From positions 1 through 41,355 of the forward strand of contig DBRH01000073.1 of assembly GCA_002305955.1 (NCBI GenBank): a stretch of DNA of 41,355 nucleotides, in the 5' to 3' direction. This DNA is from Kosmotogaceae bacterium UBA1373 (GTDB taxonomy: Bacteria > Thermotogota > Thermotogae > Petrotogales > Kosmotogaceae). Numbering within the stretch: position 1 is the stretch's first letter; each line of letters begins with the position of its first letter. Positions 8,648 to 15,158 of this stretch are shown piece after piece. The position numbers and the translations under genes are program-made. The notes under the pieces are model-generated. The model did not search any database, was not told the origin of the DNA, and saw nothing but the letters and a program-made list of their open reading frames with translations.

Positions 8648-9116
8648 CGACATTTCCCACCCTTCTGAGAAGACAGATCGCCTGTGACTGTACGAATTGA
8701 GTGCCGCCTCCATTACCGGATTTCGGCTTTACGCTTATGATTTCACTTGAAACCTTCAACGCCTGCGCGATGCTTTCCTCGATTTCCGCGATGCACCCGG
8801 ATAACCTCACCTCTCCTATCACCACCACCGAATCGATGTTGACTATCTCCCATGAGTCCGTCAGTCCCGTTCGAACTTCGGCGAGAAACTCTATGCTTCT
8901 CCTACCCCTGTTCACTTCGTTTTCAGGAAACCAGAGTCCTATATTGCCGGCACCGGCCGCTCCGAGAATAGCATCGACAATCGCATGGGATAAGACATCG
9001 CCATCGGAATGACCGTGGAGATAAAACTCGTCGGATACCTTCACTCCACCAAGAAAAAGCCCTTTGTTACCTCTCGCTATTGGATGAACGTCGTAACCTA
9101 TTCCAGCCCGGTACAT
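8640..9116 (-). CDS. ispF: 2-C-methyl-D-erythritol 2,4-cyclodiphosphate synthase
   Basis: MEP-pathway enzyme (EC 4.6.1.12) that cyclises CDP-methylerythritol phosphate, releasing CMP, on the way to isoprenoid precursors. The 158 residues are the family length. The metal ligands are visible as Asp9 and His11 in G-Y-D-V-H and His44 in L-S-H-A; the substrate loop G-H-S-D-G-D-V-L and the later G-A-A-G-A-G-N-I-G turn are present. The start ATG shares its A with the dnaN stop (TAATG), so the two are probably translated together. The homotrimer needs no neighbour gene. No other MEP-pathway gene is in the window, so its place between dnaN and pilC looks like housekeeping linkage. Confidence 0.96.
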   Translation of the reverse strand: MYRAGIGYDVHPIARGNKGLFLGGVKVSDEFYLHGHSDGDVLSHAIVDAILGAAGAGNIGLWFPENEVNRGRRSIEFLAEVRTGLTDSWEIVNIDSVVVIGEVRLSGCIAEIEESIAQALKVSSEIISVKPKSGNGGGTQFVQSQAICLLRRVGNVDA

Positions 9117-10219
9117 TATATTAGCCTTATAGGCATAATTATATAAGTATAACCCTGAACATCGATGGGATTGATCTGCAACGGACTGTTGGAATCGACG
9201 AAATTCAACTCCACCTCTTCTGTATCGATTTTTCTCAAAGACTCCGAAAGAAACCTCGGATTGAATGCGATGACGAGGTTGTCGCCTTCTTTCTTTCCTT
9301 CTATCTCCTCGATCGCTTCACCGTGATCCGGACTGCGCGCGATTATTCTGAATAGCTCGTCCTTTATGTCGAGCTTGACGGAATCGGAACCCAGCCTGGC
9401 GGCGATCGAAGCTCTTCGAACGGCGTCGGAGAGATTTGAAGTGTACAACTGGACTCTCGACTTAAAAGATTTTGGGAGGACTCTCTTGTAGTCGGGAAAC
9501 TCGGCGTCGACAACTTTGGAAACCATCTCCGTTCCATCGAAGTAAAACCCCACCCTGCTGCCGTCGTAAACTATCTTCATTTCGTCAGACATTGCGCTTT
9601 TCATACTATTCTGAAGATCTCTCATGCTCTTGAGTGTCAGAAGGAAGTGATCGTCAACGCTCACATCTATTCTCTCTTCTGCGAGCGACATTCTGAAGCC
9701 ATCGGCCGCTACGAGGCGAAGGAACCCTCCCTCGAATTCCCAGTAAACGCCGTTGAGATTTCTCATAAACTCATCTCTCGCGGCACAGAATATTACACGA
9801 TCGATCATCAGTTCTATCGCGGAAACCGATACTGAAAACTCGACGCCGCCGGTAGTTGTATCCACATCGGGAAACTCTTCGGGATCCATCGTTGGCAGTG
9901 TGAATCTGCTCTTACCGGCTCTTATGATTAGATTTGTCTCTTCAACCTCGAATATAATCTCTCCCTCGGGTAGGTTTCTGACTATTTCGAGAGCTACCTT
10001 CGCATCGACCACAAAACCGTCCTGCCCATCGATATGTTTAACCTTGACTTCCGTCTTAATAGCCGTCTCGAGATCGGTGGCCGTAATCTGAATGACGAAC
10101 TCGCCTTTCACGGAGAAATATATCCCCGAAAGTATGGGTTTGACCGTCTTTGAAGCAGCGGCGCCGGAAACAGCTTCAAGTCGCGTGAGTATCTCGTTGC
10201 GTTCAACTGCAAAGTTCAT
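9116..10219 (-). CDS. dnaN: DNA polymerase III beta subunit (sliding clamp)
   Basis: The ring-shaped processivity clamp of the replicative polymerase; 367 residues, the standard length, with three similar domains of about 120 residues. Recognisable pieces are T-V-K-P-I-L-S-G-I, the T-A-T-D-L-E-T motif, the P-E-E-F-P-D segment at the end of domain 1, L-V-A-A-D-G-F-R in domain 2 and the conserved C-terminal Y-I-I-M-P-I-R-L. ATG 10219 has GGAGGTG six bases upstream. A TGTTATAAT extended -10 element lies about 35 bases before the start, so this gene likely begins the dnaN-ispF-pil operon. Its origin-proximal partner dnaA is not adjacent in this window. Confidence 0.97.
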   Translation of the reverse strand: MNFAVERNEILTRLEAVSGAAASKTVKPILSGIYFSVKGEFVIQITATDLETAIKTEVKVKHIDGQDGFVVDAKVALEIVRNLPEGEIIFEVEETNLIIRAGKSRFTLPTMDPEEFPDVDTTTGGVEFSVSVSAIELMIDRVIFCAARDEFMRNLNGVYWEFEGGFLRLVAADGFRMSLAEERIDVSVDDHFLLTLKSMRDLQNSMKSAMSDEMKIVYDGSRVGFYFDGTEMVSKVVDAEFPDYKRVLPKSFKSRVQLYTSNLSDAVRRASIAARLGSDSVKLDIKDELFRIIARSPDHGEAIEEIEGKKEGDNLVIAFNPRFLSESLRKIDTEEVELNFVDSNSPLQINPIDVQGYTYIIMPIRLI

Positions 10220-10251
10220 CGGTACACCTCCACTTAATGGGCTTTTGATAA

Positions 10252-10260
10252 ATTATAACA
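10252..10260 (-). promoter_or_regulatory. Extended -10 promoter for dnaN operon
   Basis: On the minus strand the sequence is TGT TATAAT, a perfect sigma-A -10 hexamer with the extended TG one base upstream. A -35 is weak (TAATTA, 17 bases upstream), as is usual for extended -10 promoters. The expected transcript start is about 25 bases before the dnaN start codon. The 109-base interval also has to serve the divergent endonuclease V gene, for which I see no clear hexamer pair. Confidence 0.6.
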
Positions 10261-10328
10261 TCTGTATGGCACAATAATTATTAGTCATCCGCTCATTAGT
10301 GGTACATGGCGGTTATACGGAGGAGTTC

Positions 10329-11006
10329 ATGAAAGTAAAAGATCTTCACTCCTGGAATATGGATAGAAGTGATGCCGTCGAAATACAGAAACTTCTGAAA
10401 GAGAACATCGTAATAAGAGATAACCCTATCGAACCCTCCCTGGTCGCCGGGGTAGATCTTTCCTTTCCGGACAAAAGCACCGGTCTGGCCGTGGTCGCAG
10501 TCTTGAACTTCCCTGAACTTGAACTGCTGGAATACTCGTACCACGTTGGAAAGGTCGAAAGACCGTATATCCCCGGTCTCTTATCATTCAGGGAAGGACC
10601 GGAGATCATAGAAGCCCTTAAAAACACCCCGGAAGTCGATCTGGTTTTTTTTGACGGCCATGGAACGGCCCACCCAAGAGGTATAGGTATCGCTTCACAC
10701 ATCGGGCTTTTTCTGGAAGTTCCCACGATTGGAGTGGCAAAAAGCCTCCTCTACGGGAAGTGCGAACTTCCGGGGAGCTCCCGGGGCGACAGTTCACCCA
10801 TACTCTCACCGGCCGGTGAGTTGATAGGTTATTCTTTGAGAACGAAACCCGGCGTCAAACCGGTGTATGTCTCTCCCGGAAATGGACTCTCTATGAAGCA
10901 GGCCCTTGAATTTTCTTTAAAAGCCACCGGTATCTACAGGTTGCCAGAACCGACCAGGCAGGCTCACATACTCAGTCAGAAGCTCAAAGCTCAGCTCAGC
11001 CTGTAG
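10329..11006 (+). CDS. nfi: Endonuclease V (deoxyinosine 3' endonuclease)
   Basis: DNA repair nuclease that cuts the second phosphodiester bond 3' of deoxyinosine and so starts removal of deaminated adenine. The 225-residue protein has the same length as the Thermotoga maritima enzyme and the same metal site: Asp43 in A-G-V-D-L-S-F, Glu89 in F-R-E-G-P, Asp109 in F-F-D-G-H-G and His213 in A-H-I. The P-Y-I-P-G wedge motif with Tyr80 is intact. ATG 10329 is preceded by GGAGGAG at five-base spacing, better than the upstream in-frame start. It is the only plus-strand gene here, divergent from dnaN, and its last 16 bases overlap the end of the glucokinase gene. Confidence 0.97.
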   Translation: MKVKDLHSWNMDRSDAVEIQKLLKENIVIRDNPIEPSLVAGVDLSFPDKSTGLAVVAVLNFPELELLEYSYHVGKVERPYIPGLLSFREGPEIIEALKNTPEVDLVFFDGHGTAHPRGIGIASHIGLFLEVPTIGVAKSLLYGKCELPGSSRGDSSPILSPAGELIGYSLRTKPGVKPVYVSPGNGLSMKQALEFSLKATGIYRLPEPTRQAHILSQKLKAQLSL

Positions 11007-11941
11007 AAAACTATCGAAGCCGCACCGGTTATACCGGCGTTTTCAACCAGATCACTGAGGTCGACCTGGAATGTTTCGCTGAAAGACGGCATTACGAAAC
11101 GCGGCAGTTTTCTTCTGACTCCATCTATGAGGATGTTTCCGGCTCTGCTCATGCCCCCGCCGATTACTATATGTTCGGGATTGAAAATATGCACGAAATT
11201 ACCGATCGCGGCGGCCAATGCATCCGTAACTCTTTCGACTATCATAGAGGCCGCGAGGTCGCCTTCCCTCGCACAATCGAACACGACCCTGGCCGTCAGT
11301 TGCTGAGCCTGGTAGATGAGCGACTTCGAAAACCTCTTCGAATACTCCCGCGCCATATTCACGACCGCCGTTGCAGATGCCAGGGCTTCCAGGCACCCAT
11401 GGGAACCACAGCCACACAGCGGACCCCCTATCTGTACTATCGTGTGGCCCAGTTCACCACCGTAGCCATTCTTGCCGGTCATAAGGGTCCCGTGGGTTAT
11501 CACTCCGCCCCCCACACCCGTTCCCAGAGTCAGGCCGATCATGTGCTTGCAACCCTTGAAGGCACCGAAGGCCCACTCTCCAAGAACAAAAGCGTTGGCG
11601 TCGTTCTCTACGAAAGTTCTTATACCGGTCAGCTTTTTAAGAATGGCGGTCAATTCGAAACCCGACCAGTCGGGAAGATTTGGGGAGAAAAGCACGGTAC
11701 CGGTTTCGTGATCGATCGAACCGGGCGAACCAACGCCGATACCGACAACTCCGTCGACAGAGATCCCGGTCTCCATAATCAGCTGCTTGATAGCTTCCAC
11801 AATACGCGTCACTACCGCTATTCTTCCTTCGAAAACCTTCGTGGGTATTATACTTTTGGAAAGTATCCTTCCGTTCTCTTCCACAATGCCTATTTTGGTC
11901 TCAGTGCCACCAAGATCGACTCCGACCACCAGATCCGACAT
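10991..11941 (-). CDS. ROK-family glucokinase
   Basis: ATP-dependent sugar kinase, most likely glucokinase, making glucose 6-phosphate. The 316 residues show the ROK plan: G-V-D-L-G-G-T phosphate loop at 7-13, catalytic Asp114 in E-N-D-A-N-A, L-G-T-G-V-G-G-G at 139-146, and the zinc site His166 in G-E-L-G-H with Cys176, Cys178 and Cys183 in C-G-C-G-x-x-G-C-L-E. There is no N-terminal helix-turn-helix, so it is an enzyme and not a ROK repressor. It starts 15 bases after rho behind GAGGTTGA, so the two are probably cotranscribed. Other hexoses such as N-acetylmannosamine cannot be excluded as substrates. Confidence 0.93.
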   Translation of the reverse strand: MSDLVVGVDLGGTETKIGIVEENGRILSKSIIPTKVFEGRIAVVTRIVEAIKQLIMETGISVDGVVGIGVGSPGSIDHETGTVLFSPNLPDWSGFELTAILKKLTGIRTFVENDANAFVLGEWAFGAFKGCKHMIGLTLGTGVGGGVITHGTLMTGKNGYGGELGHTIVQIGGPLCGCGSHGCLEALASATAVVNMAREYSKRFSKSLIYQAQQLTARVVFDCAREGDLAASMIVERVTDALAAAIGNFVHIFNPEHIVIGGGMSRAGNILIDGVRRKLPRFVMPSFSETFQVDLSDLVENAGITGAASIVFYRLS

Positions 11942-11956
11942 TCAAATCAACCTCGT

Positions 11957-13546
11957 TCAGTATTGTTTTTTCTCCATTTCGATCAGGTCCAGGAACTCTT
12001 CGTTGCTGGCCGTTCCTCTCAATTTGTCCGTGATCAATCTCAGTCCCTCTTCTTCGGACATGGCCGACAACATGCGTCTCAACACCCACACTTTCCTGAG
12101 AATGTCCTGCGGAAGAAGCAGTTCCTCTTTCCTCGTCCCCGAGAGCGTCAGATTGATCGCGGGGAACATTCTCTTGTTGGCCAGTTGCCTGGAGAGAACG
12201 AGTTCCATATTTCCAGTGCCTTTGAACTCTTCGAAGATCACTTCGTCCATCTTGCTTCCGGTCTCCACCAGGGCTGTTGCGATTATGGTGAGGCTTCCGC
12301 CCTCTTCTATGTTCCGGGCGGCACCGAAGAAGTGCTTGGGCTTGTACAGTGCCGACGGATCCACTCCACCAGAGAGTAGCTTCCCGCTGGGGGGAACGTA
12401 GAGGTTGTAAGCCCTGGCGAGTCTGGTTATGCTGTCCAGCAGGATCACCACGTCGTAATTGAACTCGACCAGCCTCTTCGCCATTTCTAGAGTCATTTCC
12501 GCAACTTTTATCTGTTTTTCGGGATGCATATCGAACGGAGCGGCAAGAACGTGGGCGCTGGTGGTTCTCTTTAGGTCTGTCACTTCTTCGGGCCTTTCGT
12601 CGATCAGAAGTATTATTCTGATCGTGTCGGGATGGTTCTCGGCGATGCCGTTGGCCAGTTCTTTCAAAAGCACCGTCTTTCCGGCTTTCGGAGGAGAAAC
12701 TATGAGACCTCTCTGACCTTTTCCGATTGGAGAAAAGAGATCGAGCATCCTCGTGCTCAGAACGTGCGTATCCGATTCCGACATTAACTGTTCTTCCGGA
12801 AATATGGGAGTCAGGTTCTGGAACGTGATCCTTTCGGCTGCGAAGTTGATGGCTTTGTGGTTGATCGCTTCGATTCGTAGAAGGGCGAAGTATTTTTCCC
12901 CTTCTTTCGGCGGTCTCACCTGACCGGCAACTGTGTCGCCGCTGGTTAGGTTGAACCGTCTTATCTGCGATTGGCTGACATAGATGTCGTTCGAACTCGG
13001 CAAAAGATTGTTCTCAAGAGTTCTAAGAAAACCGTAACCGCCATCGGTTATCTCCAGGACTCCCTGATCGAAGAAGTATCCGTAGGATTCCGTCTGAGCT
13101 TTGAGAACGGCGAAGATGAGATCTTTCTTGGCCATTTGAGTGTAATTGGCGACGTCGTATTTTCTGGCCAGTTTGTAGATCTCCCTTATCGGCATGTTCT
13201 GAAGCTGAGAGATATCGATCTCGACCTCTCTGATGTTGTCTTTGTCCTTTTTTGCCTCTTTCAGCTCCTCAGGGGTTTCTTGCCTGGGTCCCTCGCTGAC
13301 CTTTTCCGATTCTTCGGCTATTTCTGCCGTCTCTTCTTCGGTTGCCTTTACTACTTCGAGCGGCTCCTCGACGGGTTCGATCTTTGAGACCTCGGAAATA
13401 ATCTTCTCTTCTTTGGCCTCTACTTTTTCTTTGGGTTTCGAGGTTGTTCTTCTTCTGGCGGGTTTCTTTTCTTCCTTTTCAATTTTCTCGATCGGGATTT
13501 CTTCACTCTTCTTTTTTCTTGGACTCAAATCAAGCGGTACACTCAA
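11957..13546 (-). CDS. rho: Transcription termination factor Rho with long charged N-terminal extension
   Basis: Hexameric RNA helicase that terminates untranslated transcripts. The 529 residues exceed the usual 420 or so because residues 1 to about 108 are a low-complexity Lys/Glu/Ser/Thr-rich region likely to be disordered. Then come a Rho_N helical domain (about 112-155), the OB-fold RNA-binding domain (about 156-245), and the ATPase core with Walker A S-P-P-K-A-G-K-T at 284-291, the I-L-L-I-D-E-R-P-E-E strand and L-L-D-S-I-T-R. The primary RNA loop R-T-T-S-A-H is intact. TTG 13546 is the first possible start, but its GGTAGG abuts the codon, while a strong AAGGAGG lies some 28 bases upstream; the start is uncertain. 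Confidence 0.93.
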   Translation of the reverse strand: MSVPLDLSPRKKKSEEIPIEKIEKEEKKPARRRTTSKPKEKVEAKEEKIISEVSKIEPVEEPLEVVKATEEETAEIAEESEKVSEGPRQETPEELKEAKKDKDNIREVEIDISQLQNMPIREIYKLARKYDVANYTQMAKKDLIFAVLKAQTESYGYFFDQGVLEITDGGYGFLRTLENNLLPSSNDIYVSQSQIRRFNLTSGDTVAGQVRPPKEGEKYFALLRIEAINHKAINFAAERITFQNLTPIFPEEQLMSESDTHVLSTRMLDLFSPIGKGQRGLIVSPPKAGKTVLLKELANGIAENHPDTIRIILLIDERPEEVTDLKRTTSAHVLAAPFDMHPEKQIKVAEMTLEMAKRLVEFNYDVVILLDSITRLARAYNLYVPPSGKLLSGGVDPSALYKPKHFFGAARNIEEGGSLTIIATALVETGSKMDEVIFEEFKGTGNMELVLSRQLANKRMFPAINLTLSGTRKEELLLPQDILRKVWVLRRMLSAMSEEEGLRLITDKLRGTASNEEFLDLIEMEKKQY

Positions 13547-13958
13547 CCTACCATTCAGTAAGAATGTACCTATCCTCCTTCCGTGTAGTAGGGATTCAGT
13601 GTTATTTGAAGCTATTGAACAAAAGAAAGCATGGGAGACCTACCTCCGGTCAACCACCCGCGACCGAAGTCGAGGGTTTGCAGATCGAACGCGCTCAGGG
13701 GCCAGTTGACGACAGTCCATCGGCCGGTGTATCCAGACAAATGATGGGTAACGACTGCGGTGCCGTTTTTGCCTTACAGATTTCGATCCGTTAACCAAAG
13801 AGTTCGTGCCCTGATATTACATAGGTGGTCACGGCACCGTATCAACGGTTTTCACAAATCATATCAAATATTCGAAGGTAGAGGATCGGCAATTCCTCCC
13901 CTGGATCTGTCCAGGATCTTCCTTGCCGAAATTATCGTGAGAAACATCAGTATCCGTC
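13547..13958 (-). promoter_or_regulatory. Long structured 5' leader of rho
   Basis: This roughly 410-base stretch between the rho promoter and start has no convincing long gene. On the RNA strand I see four elements. A 42-base hairpin at 13887-13928 has 6-bp outer and 6-bp inner stems around a symmetric purine-rich internal loop. A UUCG-capped hairpin lies at 13657-13676. A 9-bp long-range helix pairs 13758-13766 with 13831-13839. A CCGT/ACGG hairpin at 13837-13848 cannot form together with that helix. Rho mRNA leaders are known sites of Rho autoregulation in enterobacteria. I do not recognise a named RNA family; RNase P, tmRNA and SRP RNA signatures are absent. Confidence 0.5.
13612..13632 (-). 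CDS. Possible leader peptide in the rho leader
   Basis: A six-codon open frame (M-L-S-F-V-Q, then TAG) with ATG 13632 and a GGAGGT ribosome site nine bases upstream. It lies in the untranslated leader of rho, about 66 bases before the rho start. Translation here could change access of Rho to the leader RNA, as coupled leader peptides do in other attenuators. Such short frames arise by chance, so only the good ribosome site supports it. Confidence 0.25.
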   Translation of the reverse strand: MLSFVQ

Positions 13959-13964
13959 AGCAAT

Positions 13965-13992
13965 AATATACCATTTAAGAAGCAGAAAACAA
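13965..13992 (-). promoter_or_regulatory. Promoter of rho
   Basis: Minus-strand TTGTTT (13987-13992), 16 bases, then TATATT (13965-13970), with TG one base before the -10 (TGGTATATT). The pair begins four bases after the tal stop codon. The predicted transcript start near 13958 leaves a leader of about 410 bases before rho. Confidence 0.6.
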
Positions 13993-13995
13993 AGC

Positions 13996-14652
13996 TTATG
14001 GGCGTTGCTTTCTTTCGTATTCCTGCCAGTCACTCTGGAATCTTTTCAAACCGTTGTCGGTCAACGGATGGTTGAAAAGCCTCAACAAAACATCGTAAGG
14101 AATGGTCACGATGTCTGCGCCTATCAAAGCGGCTTGAAGAACATGCATCGGATGTCTCACGCTTGCCACTATTATCTCCGTTGCAAAACCGTAGTTACCG
14201 AAGATCTCATCCATCTCGCTCACCAGTTGCATTCCGTCGTTCCCAACATCATCAAGTCTTCCCACGAAGGGGCTGACGTAGGTTGCGCCGGCTTTAGCCG
14301 CAAGAAGTCCCTGCAGCGAACTGAAGACAAGGGTGACGTTCGTCTTTATTCCCTCTTCGCTGAGAACTTTCACGGCCCTTATCCCGTCGGGCGTCATCGG
14401 GATTTTGACCACGACATGTTCGTTCAGAGAGGCCAGCTCTCTTGCCTGCGACAGCATGTTGTCGAAATCGGTCGCTATGACTTCGGCGGAAACGGGACCC
14501 TTTACGGCTTCACATATCTCCACAATGCGTTCTTCGAACTTCGCGTTTTCCTTCGAAACAAGCGTTGGATTGGTGGTGACGCCGTCCACGAGCCCCAATT
14601 TCATTCCATTTCTTATCTGTTCGATGTTTGCCGTATCGAGAAATATCTTCAT
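13996..14652 (-). CDS. tal: Transaldolase, small (type 3, TalC/MipB) form
   Basis: Pentose phosphate pathway enzyme moving a dihydroxyacetone unit between sugar phosphates. The 218-residue length and sequence fit the short decameric transaldolase class that also includes fructose 6-phosphate aldolases. The Schiff-base lysine is Lys83 in V-V-K-I-P-M-T. The opening M-K-I-F-L-D-T-A-N with D6, the T-T-N-P-T-L loop, T-L-V-F-S-S-L-Q and Y-V-S-P-F-V-G-R are conserved. ATG 14652 follows GAGGTGG. The gene begins only 12 bases after the U-tract of the alpha operon terminator, so it depends on read-through or an unseen promoter inside rplQ. The aldolase alternative is less likely in this phylum. Confidence 0.94.
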   Translation of the reverse strand: MKIFLDTANIEQIRNGMKLGLVDGVTTNPTLVSKENAKFEERIVEICEAVKGPVSAEVIATDFDNMLSQARELASLNEHVVVKIPMTPDGIRAVKVLSEEGIKTNVTLVFSSLQGLLAAKAGATYVSPFVGRLDDVGNDGMQLVSEMDEIFGNYGFATEIIVASVRHPMHVLQAALIGADIVTIPYDVLLRLFNHPLTDNGLKRFQSDWQEYERKQRP

Positions 14653-14664
14653 GTGCCACCTCGC

Positions 14665-14690
14665 AAAAAATGGCTACCTTTCGGTAGCCA
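14665..14690 (-). terminator. Intrinsic terminator of the ribosomal operon
   Basis: On the minus strand an 8-bp perfect stem TGGCTACC/GGTAGCCA with a GAAA tetraloop is followed directly by six U. The stem begins on the base right after the rplQ TGA. This is the clearest intrinsic terminator in the window and ends the str-S10-spc-alpha run. Confidence 0.92.
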
Positions 14691-15137
14691 TCACTTCGTC
14701 TCTTTCTTCTCCTCGTTGTCCACAAGCTGGATGACGGCCATCTCGCTGGCGTCTCCCCTTCTCATGCCCAGTTTAACTATTCTGGTGTATCCGCCGTTTC
14801 GGGTCAAGTATTTCACAGCAACTTCATCGCAGATCTTCTTCACGAGCCTTCTGTCGTTGAAGTTCCTGTTTATCTCTCTTCGAAGGGCGAGATTTCTGGA
14901 CTTGAGTTCAATGGCCTCCGGGCTTTCGGCGCTCTTCGTACCCAGTTCCTGGGTTATCGTAGTAGCCTTCTTCGCCCTGGTTATTATAGATTCCACGAAC
15001 GGTCTCAGCTCTTTGGCCTTGGTGACCGTGGTGACTATGGTACCGTGCTCGAAAAGCTCTCTGGCTAGATTCTTCATCAGAGACACTCGCTGGCTGTGGG
15101 GCATATTCAATTTGGATCCACTTACTCTATGACGCAT
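14691..15137 (-). CDS. rplQ: 50S ribosomal protein L17
   Basis: Large-subunit protein near the exit of the peptide tunnel. At 148 residues it is longer than the roughly 120-130 typical of bacteria. The core is plain: M-R-H-R-V-S-G-S-K-L, R-x-L-M-K-N-L-A-R-E-L, the T-V-T-K-A-K-E-L-R segment and the C-terminal R-N-G-G-Y-T-R-I-V-K-L motif with a further acidic and lysine-rich tail. The extra length is an insertion of about 20 residues around positions 60-82 and the tail. It is last in the alpha operon, after rpoA, and the terminator hairpin starts immediately at its stop. Confidence 0.96.
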   Translation of the reverse strand: MRHRVSGSKLNMPHSQRVSLMKNLARELFEHGTIVTTVTKAKELRPFVESIITRAKKATTITQELGTKSAESPEAIELKSRNLALRREINRNFNDRRLVKKICDEVAVKYLTRNGGYTRIVKLGMRRGDASEMAVIQLVDNEEKKETK

Positions 15138-15158
15138 GGCTAATTGACCTCCTCACCA

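Noticed and set aside
10220..10328. Replication origin features next to dnaN
   Set aside because: No DnaA-box-like TTATCCACA cluster or AT-rich repeats are visible in the short divergent interval, and dnaA is not adjacent.
11171..12401. Plus-strand open frames of 402 and 204 codons opposite glk and rho
   Set aside because: Both well-recognised proteins lie on the minus strand here; the plus frames have no recognisable domains.
13444..13794. Plus-strand open frames across the rho 5' end and leader
   Set aside because: They overlap the rho coding region in antisense, lack ribosome sites and resemble no family. The leader is better explained as RNA.
13547..13995. RNase P RNA, tmRNA, SRP RNA or 6S RNA in the gap upstream of rho
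   Set aside because: I found none of the signature segments (GAGGAAAGTCC, the tRNA-like CCA end with tag frame, or the SRP GGAAGG/GCAGCC loop), and the end-to-end pairing expected for 6S RNA is absent.
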